This document shows, one piece after another, positions 7,043 through 14,223 of a DNA stretch of 35,376 nucleotides. The position numbers were made by a program, and so were the translations under genes. Source of the DNA: an uncultured Bacilli bacterium (GTDB taxonomy: Bacteria > Bacillota_I > Bacilli_A > RF39 > UBA660); NCBI GenBank assembly GCA_944363925.1, contig CALVVS010000010.1, positions 1 through 35,376 on the forward strand, written 5' to 3'. Under the pieces are notes generated by a model that was not told the DNA's origin, ran no database searches, and worked only from the letters and a program-made list of their open reading frames with translations. Position 1 is the first letter of the stretch. Each line of letters opens with the position of its first letter.

Positions 7043-8773
7043 TTGAAAAAAATAATTGCGAAATACATTATATTAATTGTTTTTACTTTTGCTATTTCAA
7101 TATTTATATACGAATATATAATGGAAAATAAGCCTATTGATACAGAAAATGATATATTTGCTATGCAAAATCAAAGTGAGGTTCAGTATTTAAGCAATAC
7201 TAATTATACAATTGATAATCCAAATGTTATTTTAAATCCATATGGTAATTCACCACTTTCGGCTTTAATAGTTTTTCAAACTAAAGATTTAACGACTTCA
7301 ACTGTAACAATTAAGGGGAAAGATGGTGCTAATGATTTAAAACACACTTTTACACCGGCGAAAGTACATATTTTACCTATTTATGGACTTTATGCAGGCT
7401 ATGATAACAAGGTTATTATTGAGGCTAGTGGTAAACTTACGGAAATTACGATTACAACCGCTCCTTTGCCTGATGATTTTTCAAAAGTAACTGATTTATC
7501 TAATGCAAATTTTGATACTGATGAATTTTATTTTACAACGCCGGAAGAAATTGGCTACACAGCAGCTTATGACCAAAATGGCGAGGTTAGATGGTATTTA
7601 ATTGGCGATTACAAATGGGATATTCAAAGACTAAATAATGGACATATTTTACTTAGTAGTGATAAAATATTAAGGAAAAATTACAGTATTGGTTTAATTG
7701 AAATGGATTTACTTGGAAAGATTTATTACGAGTATACTGTACCTGGCGGATATCATCATGACGTATATGAACTTAATAATGGCAATTTACTTTTAGCTTC
7801 CAACAAATTAGGAAGGTCTACTGTAGAAGATGTGGCAGTGGAAATTGACAGAGCTAGCGGTAATATTGTTAAGGAAATAGATTTATATAAAATTTTACCG
7901 GGTAAGAAAAATGGTAATTGGTTTGGTATGAATTCAGTAAATTACGATATTAGTACTAATTCAATTACAATATCTGGATATAATGGCAATATGATTGTTA
8001 ATTTAGACTACCCTACTTTAGATATAAATTGGATTATTGCAGATGAAGATAAAGTTTCTGATGATTATAAGTCATATTTATTAAGAGCTGATGGTGATAT
8101 TGATTATCCAAATAAGCCAGAATCAGTTAATTTACTAAACGATAATAAAATGGTGTTTGCGAGTGAAATTAATGGTAAAAAACATTTACTTACTTACAGG
8201 ATTGATTATACTAATAGAACAGTTAAAGAACTTGATGATTATGAATTACCAACTAATGAGGAGACATATCTGGAGATTTTAGGTGAAGATGATTTTATAA
8301 TTACTCAAGGTCATACGCTTATGGAAATTCAAAATAGTAAAAAAGTTATTAGTATGAATGTTAATTCGACTTTATATAATACCAAAAAAATGAGCTTATA
8401 TGCCAATGATGTTTATACTGGAGTATATGGTGTAAGGCTTGGTAGTTTAGGCGAATCTAAAGTGATCGATAATTTTTTACTTTTAAGCGCAAAGAGTGAT
8501 GATGAGATTTTAGATAAATACAATATATCGCTTTACAAAGATGTATATGGTCTAAAAGTAAGTGGAACTTTTAAAGAAAGTGACGATGTTCAAATAGTTT
8601 TAGATAATGTTTTAGACAAGAAAACTTACAGTTTATTAACACCTGAGAATTCTAACAAAAAGGTTGTTGCATCACGTTATATTAGTGAAGATGGTATTAA
8701 AGGTAAATATTATATATATTTGAAAGTTAATGGGACTATTTACAAGTTACATAAATTTGTTAATTTTTATTAG
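7043..8773 (+). CDS. membrane-anchored arylsulfotransferase (ASST)-like protein
   Basis: One N-terminal membrane anchor (LKKIIAKYIILIVFTFAISI) places a 540-residue domain outside the cell. The next part (SNTNYTIDNPNVILNPYGNS to about residue 140) resembles the Ig-like N-terminal domain of ASST proteins. It is followed by the beta-propeller ASST domain with GEVRWYLIGDYKWDIQRLNN and GYHHDVYELNNGNLLLAS. ASST enzymes move sulfate between phenolic compounds without PAPS. Which His is catalytic here cannot be settled by eye, so activity is inferred from family. I prefer TTG 7043, correctly spaced after AGGGGTGA, over GTG 7034 inside that ribosome site. It ends in a shared bidirectional terminator. 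Confidence 0.75.
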   Translation: MKKIIAKYIILIVFTFAISIFIYEYIMENKPIDTENDIFAMQNQSEVQYLSNTNYTIDNPNVILNPYGNSPLSALIVFQTKDLTTSTVTIKGKDGANDLKHTFTPAKVHILPIYGLYAGYDNKVIIEASGKLTEITITTAPLPDDFSKVTDLSNANFDTDEFYFTTPEEIGYTAAYDQNGEVRWYLIGDYKWDIQRLNNGHILLSSDKILRKNYSIGLIEMDLLGKIYYEYTVPGGYHHDVYELNNGNLLLASNKLGRSTVEDVAVEIDRASGNIVKEIDLYKILPGKKNGNWFGMNSVNYDISTNSITISGYNGNMIVNLDYPTLDINWIIADEDKVSDDYKSYLLRADGDIDYPNKPESVNLLNDNKMVFASEINGKKHLLTYRIDYTNRTVKELDDYELPTNEETYLEILGEDDFIITQGHTLMEIQNSKKVISMNVNSTLYNTKKMSLYANDVYTGVYGVRLGSLGESKVIDNFLLLSAKSDDEILDKYNISLYKDVYGLKVSGTFKESDDVQIVLDNVLDKKTYSLLTPENSNKKVVASRYISEDGIKGKYYIYLKVNGTIYKLHKFVNFY

Positions 8774-8776
8774 AAA

Positions 8777-8804
8777 AAACGTTAGATCTATTTCTAACGT
8801 TTTA
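8777..8804. terminator. bidirectional terminator between ASST-like and pilin-like genes
   Basis: An 11-bp perfect stem, AAAACGTTAGA (8777-8787) with TCTAACGTTTT (8794-8804), and a 6-nt loop. It has A/T tracts on both sides and overlaps the stop of the minus-strand gene. Confidence 0.85.
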
Positions 8805-9218
8805 TTGATAGGCTTCATAACCATCGGTTTGATAATTAGTGCCACATTTTAAAAATGGTTTATATGAGATTTTAGCGCCATCTTGAATAAATTCAACATA
8901 ACCTGTACACTCAGTATTTTTATCATTGGGGTCTATTAGTTTTTCTAAGTATTTTTCTTTTCTTAGCATAGAATAACTTAATTCCCAAACTGCAGTTTCA
9001 CTTGAGTTACCGGAATATGTATCATTTTGATATCTTTCAGCGGCTTGTTTTAATTCATCTTCTAAATCCTTATAAGTAATTTTTTCTTTTTCAGGTTCAG
9101 ACTGCATTTCAGCGTTTGGAACAATACTTTGGTATATTGAAGAGATAATTAATATACATATAAAACCAACGGCAAAGATGATAACAAATTCTTTTAAACC
9201 AAATCCTTTTTGATTCAT
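8802..9218 (-). CDS. type IV pilin-like protein
   Basis: A 138-residue protein with a class III/IV prepilin start. KGFGLKEF puts Gly before a predicted cleavage site, Phe at +1 and Glu at +5, followed directly by a hydrophobic helix (FVIIFAVGFICILIISSIY). The globular part has two Cys (TECTGYVEF and LKCGTNY) that could form a C-terminal disulfide. Members of this family are processed by prepilin peptidase and assemble into pili or pseudopili. The start ATG overlaps the Nudix regulator's TGA stop (ATGA), so the two are co-translated. No assembly ATPase or peptidase is present here, so its machine must lie elsewhere. It could also be an orphan minor pilin of the competence pilus. Confidence 0.65.
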   Translation of the reverse strand: MNQKGFGLKEFVIIFAVGFICILIISSIYQSIVPNAEMQSEPEKEKITYKDLEDELKQAAERYQNDTYSGNSSETAVWELSYSMLRKEKYLEKLIDPNDKNTECTGYVEFIQDGAKISYKPFLKCGTNYQTDGYEAYQ

Positions 9219-9874
9219 ATTCTTTTACCTTTCATTTTATCAATATTAAATCTATATAAAGTTCCTGGTCTACCGCTAGCTTTAGCTTGTTTAAAACCAG
9301 TGTCAACAACTAAGTCTTGATTTACAAATTTTTTATGAAAGTTTCTTCGGTCAATTGGTTTATTCAAGACATATTCATAAAAGTTTTGAAGTTCTGGCAA
9401 TGTAAAATCGCTTGGGAAGAATTTGATAAGTATATCATCATAATTTGTTGTAATTTTTTTTCTAAGTTCAGTTATAACTTCGTTTATTATCTGTTCATGA
9501 TCAAAACCTAATTTTGGAAGTTCATCAATTTGAAACCAAGCATTATCACTAGTATTTTGCTTAATATCAGTTAAAGTTTTATCGGTAATAGCTATAAAAG
9601 AGCTGGCAATTACCCTTTCATTTTTTAGACGATTAAGATTACTAAAAGTTCTAGTTTGAAAGATTGTTCCTTTATCAAGTCCAGTAGCCTTTTTATAAAT
9701 ATTCTCAGCATTTTGTTCGAGTGTTGTCTCATTATCTAAAGTACTACCTGGAATAATCCAATAACCTTTATAAGGTTCATTTTTCTTTTTTTCAAGATAT
9801 ATTTTTAGTTTTCCCTCATCAGCTGATAGAATAAGTAATAATGTTTCAATAACATTATAATAAGATTTTTCCAT
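9215..9874 (-). CDS. NrtR-type Nudix-domain transcriptional regulator
   Basis: The N-terminal part (about 1-135) is a Nudix fold (KGYWIIPGSTLDNETTLEQN). The Nudix box has lost the usual REUxEExGU acidic core: it reads ENIYKKATG. This suggests ligand sensing rather than hydrolysis. The C-terminus (about 150-219) is the winged-helix domain typical of NrtR-like regulators (FTLPELQNFYEYVLNKPIDR, then NFHKKF and GRPGTLYRF). Such proteins usually bind a nucleotide or ADP-ribose-like ligand and repress NAD or sugar genes. Here the gene lies under a consensus promoter and a perfect 18-bp palindrome, so it is probably autoregulated. It forms a two-gene operon with the pilin-like protein by ATGA overlap. 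Confidence 0.8.
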   Translation of the reverse strand: MEKSYYNVIETLLLILSADEGKLKIYLEKKKNEPYKGYWIIPGSTLDNETTLEQNAENIYKKATGLDKGTIFQTRTFSNLNRLKNERVIASSFIAITDKTLTDIKQNTSDNAWFQIDELPKLGFDHEQIINEVITELRKKITTNYDDILIKFFPSDFTLPELQNFYEYVLNKPIDRRNFHKKFVNQDLVVDTGFKQAKASGRPGTLYRFNIDKMKGKRI

Positions 9875-9886
9875 AAAATCACCCTT

Positions 9887-9904
9887 TGCGTAAAAATTTA
9901 CGCA
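9887..9904. promoter_or_regulatory. perfect palindromic operator of the Nudix regulator
   Basis: TGCGTAAAAATTTACGCA has 8-bp perfect arms (TGCGTAAA/TTTACGCA) around a 2-bp centre. It lies at the expected transcription start, between the -10 box and the ribosome site. I find no second copy in this window. Confidence 0.75.
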
Positions 9905-9906
9905 TT

Positions 9907-9935
9907 ATTATATATCTCTTTTAAATAATTGTCAA
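9907..9935 (-). promoter_or_regulatory. consensus promoter of the Nudix regulator operon
   Basis: Minus strand TTGACA (9930-9935), 17-nt spacer, TATAAT (9907-9912). It is a perfect sigma-A match, so it is likely strong unless repressed at the adjacent operator. Confidence 0.8.
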
Positions 9936-9941
9936 TTTGAG

Positions 9942-10439
9942 CTAATTTTGGGTATTTTTTATTTTATCATAGGTGATAGCTACCGCATATTTAAAATTAT
10001 GGTTGGCTTCTATTTTCATCATTAAATCATTGTATTCTTCATTTTCTATTGGGTATGAAAAAATACATAAATCTTCGGCTTCAACATTTTTTTTGGTTCT
10101 TAAGGCTGCTTCTAATACAGCTATATCAGAGGTTATTTTGTCATACTTATCAGTATTTTTATAGGCTAATATGGCTTTTATCATTATAAAAGTTATGATA
10201 CTATGATCATATTCTTTTTCAAAATATTCATCTAATAATTTTACTTGTTCACGGTAATCGTTAGTATTACTTAGGCATGAGTAATCTTTTTTATATAATA
10301 GCATTACTAATTTTACTAAGTCATATTTTTGAAATTTTTGTTTATGTATAGTATAGTTTATGGCTTCATCTACAATATCATATACTGGATTTTCTAATTC
10401 TAATTTTAGTTTTAAATTTAAGATTTGTTCATCAGTCAT
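9942..10439 (-). CDS. hypothetical alpha-helical protein
   Basis: A 165-residue soluble protein that I do not recognise. It begins MTDEQILNLKLKLELENPVY, is rich in Lys, Asp, Tyr and Ile, has no signal peptide or membrane segment, and looks mostly helical. AAGGGG stands about 7 nt before ATG 10439. It lies between the consensus promoter of the Nudix operon and the terminator of the DUF1700 gene, and seems to be transcribed alone. No motif suggests a catalytic role. Confidence 0.7.
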   Translation of the reverse strand: MTDEQILNLKLKLELENPVYDIVDEAINYTIHKQKFQKYDLVKLVMLLYKKDYSCLSNTNDYREQVKLLDEYFEKEYDHSIITFIMIKAILAYKNTDKYDKITSDIAVLEAALRTKKNVEAEDLCIFSYPIENEEYNDLMMKIEANHNFKYAVAITYDKIKNTQN

Positions 10440-10486
10440 GTTTTATCCCCTTTTCTACTATATAATATTATAGCAAAAAATAAGCT

Positions 10487-10509
10487 GAAAAAAAAGAGCG
10501 ATTGCTCTT
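10487..10509 (-). terminator. terminator of the padR-DUF1700 operon
   Basis: AAGAGC (10494-10499), loop GATT, GCTCTT (10504-10509). A long T-run follows on the minus strand. It overlaps the stop codon of the DUF1700 gene. Confidence 0.8.
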
Positions 10510-11929
10510 ATGGTTCTATATTTTTCATGGTATTTGAGTTAGCGCTAATTTCAACATTAACATTATTTAGTTTATCATAATTATATATTTTACCGTCTTT
10601 TAGGTTGTCAATGAAGTCGTTATAACGCTTTTTCTCACTATTATAATCACTATTATACTCATAGCTAAAGGAAATATAATTATATGGCTTTTTACACAAA
10701 TGTTTTTCGTTTGGACTTTCACATGCATAGCTTTGGAAATGATAATTTGGTTCGTTATATATTTCAATTTTGTCACTATCTTGATAATATGTATAGGTTA
10801 TTTTAAAGGTATTATCTGGCAATGTTTCGTCAACTTTTTTGGTCAAGTCACCATTTAGATTAAAGTTAATATAAATATTTTTATCGGTATTAAATGTTTG
10901 GGTTTCGGTTTTGGTTTGAAAATTATCTGATGGTTTATTTATGTATTCAATACTTGTTATCATGTCTATAAAGAACATAGCTCCAAAAATACTAACGGCA
11001 AGACCTATAAAAAATGGAATAATTGACACTTTTCCTTTGGAAAATGTAAGATTATAAATTAAGATGGTGAACCATATGAATAAAGAGGAAATGCCTAATA
11101 ATAATACAGTTAAACCAAAGAGGTTAATGCCTTTAATCCAGTAGAAGACCGTGACAAATAAACCAAAGATAACTAAAGCGTCAAGGAAAAATAATGGAAG
11201 TAGAATAAGGATAACAACCCATATTTTGACTATTAAGAGTAAAACTGAGCCAATAGTTGGGCCATTTTTATTATTTCTTTTTACTGGTCTACTATTTATT
11301 TTAGTTTCTTTTGTTTGGTTTGTTTCTTGATTTTTGATTTCTTGTGGCTCGGAATTTTTTTTGAAGTATTCTTTAAATAAAGCGACAATTATAAGCAAAG
11401 CAATACCGAGATAAAGGGCGATAAAAAGTAGTAAGATAAAGATTTTTACTAGGCCACTTATGGGCGTGAAAAATGTTTCGGCAAATGAGAAACCTAAATT
11501 TTTAAAAAATCTAAAAGGTATGGTTAATACGGCGAATATGATAAGGGTACAAAAGATTTTAATAATTATTTCAAAAGCTAAGTTAAGATTACTTTCAGCA
11601 TCGTTTTCTTTGATATTATTGGCAAAATCTCTTGTCATATCAGCAAGTTTATTCGCACCTTTTTTAATCAATTTTTCGCCTTCTTCAGTAAATTTACCGA
11701 AATTGCTTTCTTTTTGATTATATTCAGTGTTAATTTTATAGGCATCTAATATCCCACTAACTAATTCATCTAAGTTGCCGAAATCTTTAACGGCATCTTC
11801 TTCAGTTTGACCATGTTTGACTTTTTCTTCGATAGTATCTTTATATTCATCGATGATGTCTTTTCGTTCTTGCTTATTTAATATGGATAATTCTTTTTCT
11901 AATTTTTCTAGAAACTCTTGTTTATTCAT
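10508..11929 (-). CDS. HAAS/DUF1700-domain membrane protein
   Basis: The N-terminal ~75 residues are the HAAS (DUF1700) helical domain (MNKQEFLEKLEKELSILNKQ, then ERKDIIDEYKDTIEEK and GQTEEDAVKDFGNLDELV). Several membrane helices follow: two around residues 125-195, after which comes a charged loop, then four to five between about 225 and 325. A polar domain of about 145 residues forms the C-terminus and is probably extracellular. Such proteins almost always pair with PadR regulators, as here, and are thought to act in membrane-stress or signalling circuits. I start at ATG 11929, at HAAS position 1 and correctly spaced from AAGGAG. It overlaps the end of padR by 8 nt. Confidence 0.8.
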   Translation of the reverse strand: MNKQEFLEKLEKELSILNKQERKDIIDEYKDTIEEKVKHGQTEEDAVKDFGNLDELVSGILDAYKINTEYNQKESNFGKFTEEGEKLIKKGANKLADMTRDFANNIKENDAESNLNLAFEIIIKIFCTLIIFAVLTIPFRFFKNLGFSFAETFFTPISGLVKIFILLLFIALYLGIALLIIVALFKEYFKKNSEPQEIKNQETNQTKETKINSRPVKRNNKNGPTIGSVLLLIVKIWVVILILLPLFFLDALVIFGLFVTVFYWIKGINLFGLTVLLLGISSLFIWFTILIYNLTFSKGKVSIIPFFIGLAVSIFGAMFFIDMITSIEYINKPSDNFQTKTETQTFNTDKNIYINFNLNGDLTKKVDETLPDNTFKITYTYYQDSDKIEIYNEPNYHFQSYACESPNEKHLCKKPYNYISFSYEYNSDYNSEKKRYNDFIDNLKDGKIYNYDKLNNVNVEISANSNTMKNIEP

Positions 11930-12245
11930 GTGCATCACTCTCCTTAATAAAGTTATTTACAGAATCGCTAAATTCGGTCCATGTTTCTTTTAACTGTTTT
12001 AATCTATTTTTACCAAGTACAGTTATTTTATAATATTTTCTAGATGGTCCTTCAGTTGATTCTTGCAGATATGTTTCAAAGTAATTTTCGTTGGTTAGTC
12101 TTTTTAGTAATGGATAGATTGTTCCTTCACCGACACCGACTACTTTAGAGACTTCTAGGACTAGTTCATAACCATACATGTCTCTTTTATTGACGGAGAC
12201 TAAAACGATTAATTCTAAAACACCTTTTTTGAATTGTGAGTTCAT
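11922..12245 (-). CDS. PadR-family transcriptional regulator
   Basis: A 107-residue winged-helix protein. The PadR signature covers residues 8-80 (VLELIVLVSVNKRDMYGYEL, then GEGTIYPLLKRLTNE and GPSRKYYKIT). This is followed by a helical dimerisation tail. Short PadR-s2 proteins of this type repress their own operon and a membrane partner, and respond to hydrophobic compounds or envelope stress. Here the partner is the overlapping HAAS/DUF1700 gene. A consensus promoter lies just upstream, and AACTAC...GTAGTT repeats flank its -35, so autoregulation is likely. The inducer cannot be read from the sequence. Confidence 0.9.
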   Translation of the reverse strand: MNSQFKKGVLELIVLVSVNKRDMYGYELVLEVSKVVGVGEGTIYPLLKRLTNENYFETYLQESTEGPSRKYYKITVLGKNRLKQLKETWTEFSDSVNNFIKESDAHE

Positions 12246-12264
12246 AAATCACCTCTTTAAGTAG

Positions 12265-12293
12265 ATTATATTCCAACTACCTTGCATTGTCAA
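12265..12293 (-). promoter_or_regulatory. consensus promoter of padR-DUF1700
   Basis: Minus strand TTGACA (12288-12293), 17 nt, TATAAT (12265-12270). Inverted AACTAC / GTAGTT half-sites about 28 nt apart, one of them in the spacer, may form the PadR operator. Confidence 0.75.
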
Positions 12294-12344
12294 GTACTAA
12301 ATTATAAAAAGTAGTTAGGTTTTTGTCAATTAAAGGAAAAACAA

Positions 12345-12373
12345 TTGAAAATAATGCTTATTTGTAGTATACT
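12345..12373 (+). promoter_or_regulatory. promoter of the 12397 gene
   Basis: TTGAAA (12345-12350), 17 nt, TATACT (12368-12373), directly upstream of AGGAGG at 12383. It may drive only the next gene, because a terminator follows that gene. Confidence 0.65.
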
Positions 12374-12396
12374 TATTTTAATAGGAGGCTATGAAA

Positions 12397-12921
12397 ATGA
12401 ACGATAAAGATTTTAATTCAATTGGTTTTAAATCTTCTTATGGCAATGATTATTTTAATGATAATCCAGAGATTAGAACAAACAAAAACATTGAAACTTT
12501 AGATAGACTTTTAAGTGAAGCAAATTATGGAGATGATGTGTCTGACTCTTTTAGTTTGGACAATCAATATAGTGATTTTGATGGTGATAAGTTAAATAGT
12601 TCATTTTCTAGTATGACTTCAAGCCCAGCTGAAGAAGATCCTTTAGAAAAAACAATGGATATTAGTAATGTTAGTTTACCTGAGATGAAAGAGCTGCAGG
12701 CTAAATTACATGAGATATATGATGATCCTAGTGATGAAGAGGTAAATGTTCAAGAAGGTCAAAATCAAAGTAAAGGAAAATCATTAGTTAAAGCTACTAA
12801 ACAAGGAATTGCTTTTTCTAATGGTAATATGACAAGAACATTTTTGGACTGCGTAGTATTATGTTTTATTACGGCATCTATGGGATATGGTATGTTTATG
12901 TATATATTGACACACATTTAA
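12397..12921 (+). CDS. acidic hypothetical protein with C-terminal membrane anchor
   Basis: A 174-residue protein, not recognised. The N-terminal ~130 residues are Asp/Ser/Asn-rich and look unstructured (DKDFNSIGFKSSYGNDYFND and on). A short basic stretch (KGKSLVKATKQG) follows, then one C-terminal hydrophobic segment (TFLDCVVLCFITASMGYGMF). This suggests a tail-anchored protein with a cytoplasmic acidic region. I start at the second ATG (12397), 8 nt after AGGAGG; the first ATG (12391) is only 2 nt from it. It has its own promoter and terminator and stands just before sigK, but no functional link is evident. Confidence 0.7.
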   Translation: MNDKDFNSIGFKSSYGNDYFNDNPEIRTNKNIETLDRLLSEANYGDDVSDSFSLDNQYSDFDGDKLNSSFSSMTSSPAEEDPLEKTMDISNVSLPEMKELQAKLHEIYDDPSDEEVNVQEGQNQSKGKSLVKATKQGIAFSNGNMTRTFLDCVVLCFITASMGYGMFMYILTHI

Positions 12922-12938
12922 GGCTTTGGCCTTTTTTT
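12920..12938 (+). terminator. terminator after the 12397 gene
   Basis: AAGGC (12920-12924), loop TTTG, GCCTT (12929-12933), T-run. It overlaps the stop codon of the upstream gene and separates it from sigK. Confidence 0.75.
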
Positions 12939-12988
12939 TATTTCTTTTTATTTTTTATTTACATATATTTTTACTAGAGGTGTGTTTA

Positions 12989-13681
12989 ATGTTTGAGTTT
13001 TTAAAAAAGTTATTTAAAGATTTTTATCTTTTTACGGCTTCTTATTCAAATAATGTATTTCCGGATCCTTTATCTAAAGAAGATGAAGAGAAATACATTA
13101 AATTAGCAAATATGGGTGATAAGGATGCTAGAAACAAGTTAATCGAACACAATTTAAGGTTAGTCGCACATATTGTTAAGAAGTATGAACATGGATTAGA
13201 GATGAGTGATGATTTAATTAGTATTGGGACGATTGGGCTTATTAAAGGGGTCGATAGCTACTCTTTTAAGCATAAAACTAGACTGACAACTTACTGTGCG
13301 AGATGTATTGAAAATGAAATATTGATGTTTTTTAGGTCTGATAAGAAAAACAGTAAAAATATAAGTATTGATGAACCGATTGGTTTTGATAAAGAAGGAA
13401 ATGCGATTACTCTTTTAGATATTTTAAAAACAGATAAACCTGATTTTGCTTTGGACTTACACGTGCAAGATAATATTAAGCTTTTAAAAAAATATTTTCA
13501 GGTTTTAACTGATAGAGAAAAAGAAATTATTATTAAAAGATATGGTTTAGATGGCAAAGATGAAATAACGCAAAAGGAAATTGCAAAAGAACTTGGAATT
13601 TCTAGAAGTTATGTTTCTAGGATTGAAAAAAGAGCTCTTACAAAGATGCTCAGGGAGTTTATTAAAGATAAAAAAGGTTAA
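12989..13681 (+). CDS. sigK: sporulation sigma factor SigK
   Basis: RNA polymerase sigma-70 family factor of the late mother-cell type. The N-terminus resembles pro-SigK (NVFPDPLSKEDEEKYIKLAN). Region 2 follows (ARNKLIEHNLRLVAHIVKKY and DLISIGTIGLIKGVDSY), then RLTTYCARCIENEILMFFR. A region 4 helix-turn-helix ends the protein (LTDREKEIIIKRYGLDG, then ITQKEIAKELGISRSYVSRI). The match to Bacillus SigK is close. The 230-aa frame is continuous, whereas many spore-formers carry sigK split by a skin element. The ~20-residue leader before NVFPDPLS could be a pro-sequence. Start ATG 12989 follows AGAGGTGTG. The gene converges on the XRE gene, overlapping its end by 4 nt. Presence of sigK supports sporulation ability or recent ancestry. 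Confidence 0.9.
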   Translation: MFEFLKKLFKDFYLFTASYSNNVFPDPLSKEDEEKYIKLANMGDKDARNKLIEHNLRLVAHIVKKYEHGLEMSDDLISIGTIGLIKGVDSYSFKHKTRLTTYCARCIENEILMFFRSDKKNSKNISIDEPIGFDKEGNAITLLDILKTDKPDFALDLHVQDNIKLLKKYFQVLTDREKEIIIKRYGLDGKDEITQKEIAKELGISRSYVSRIEKRALTKMLREFIKDKKG

Positions 13682-14115
13682 TTTTTTTCTCTGCCTAAAA
13701 TTAAATCTATAGAAAAATTTGGATAAATTTTACTTAGATTAAACAAGAAACTAGTTGGGATTAAATAAATGGCATTTTCATAATGCGCATAAGCGGATTG
13801 GCTGGTGTTTATTACTTTAGCTACTTCACTTTGCGTTTTTTTGTTTTTTATGCGAATATTTCTAAGATTCTTCCCTACTACTTTCAAATCAATTTTAAGT
13901 GGTTTATATTTCTCATTATTATTGGTTAGACCGAATAAATAGTCTAAGCTTAAATTATAAGTATTGGCAAAGTCAATTAGTTTTTTTAATGGTATAGTAT
14001 CTTTACCCGTTTCCCAGCCGGATACCGTCGAATATGTGACACCTAATATTTCAGCTATTTCTTTTTGTTTTAATTCTAAATTTTCCCTACAATATCTTAG
14101 GTTTTTTACTATCAT
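13678..14115 (-). CDS. tandem-HTH XRE regulator divergent from surface protein B
   Basis: A 145-residue protein with two Cro/CI-type helix-turn-helix domains. The first is at about 3-62 (LELKQKEIAEILGVTYSTVS) and the second at about 78-140 (KTQSEVAKVINTSQSAYAHY). Each is followed by the usual YLFGL or ILGRE end. A duplicated HTH in one chain suggests recognition of paired sites. Two ATTT...AAAT palindromes lie between this gene and the divergent surface gene B. GGTGA precedes ATG 14115. The arrangement mirrors the XRE/gene A pair at 4988-6353, although the two regulators differ in architecture. Control of gene B is inferred from position. Confidence 0.85.
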   Translation of the reverse strand: MIVKNLRYCRENLELKQKEIAEILGVTYSTVSGWETGKDTIPLKKLIDFANTYNLSLDYLFGLTNNNEKYKPLKIDLKVVGKNLRNIRIKNKKTQSEVAKVINTSQSAYAHYENAIYLIPTSFLFNLSKIYPNFSIDLILGREKN

Positions 14116-14146
14116 AAATCATTTCACCAACATTATTTTGACATTC

Positions 14147-14178
14147 ATTTGGGAAATTATAATATTTCTTGGGGAAAT
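14147..14178. promoter_or_regulatory. paired palindromic sites in the gene B control region
   Basis: ATTTGGGAAAT (14147-14157) and ATTTCTTGGGGAAAT (14164-14178) share ATTT...AAAT arms and a GGG centre. They lie 6 bp apart, upstream of a TATAAT at 14194-14199 that has no good -35. Two sites fit a two-HTH regulator. The poor -35 would allow activation as well as repression. Confidence 0.45.
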
Positions 14179-14223
14179 AGACTAAAAATATGTTATAATC
14201 ATAATAGGAGGTATGAAAGAAGT

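Noticed and set aside
12391-12396. First ATG as start of the 12397 gene
   Set aside because: Only 2 nt from AGGAGG; the second ATG is correctly spaced.
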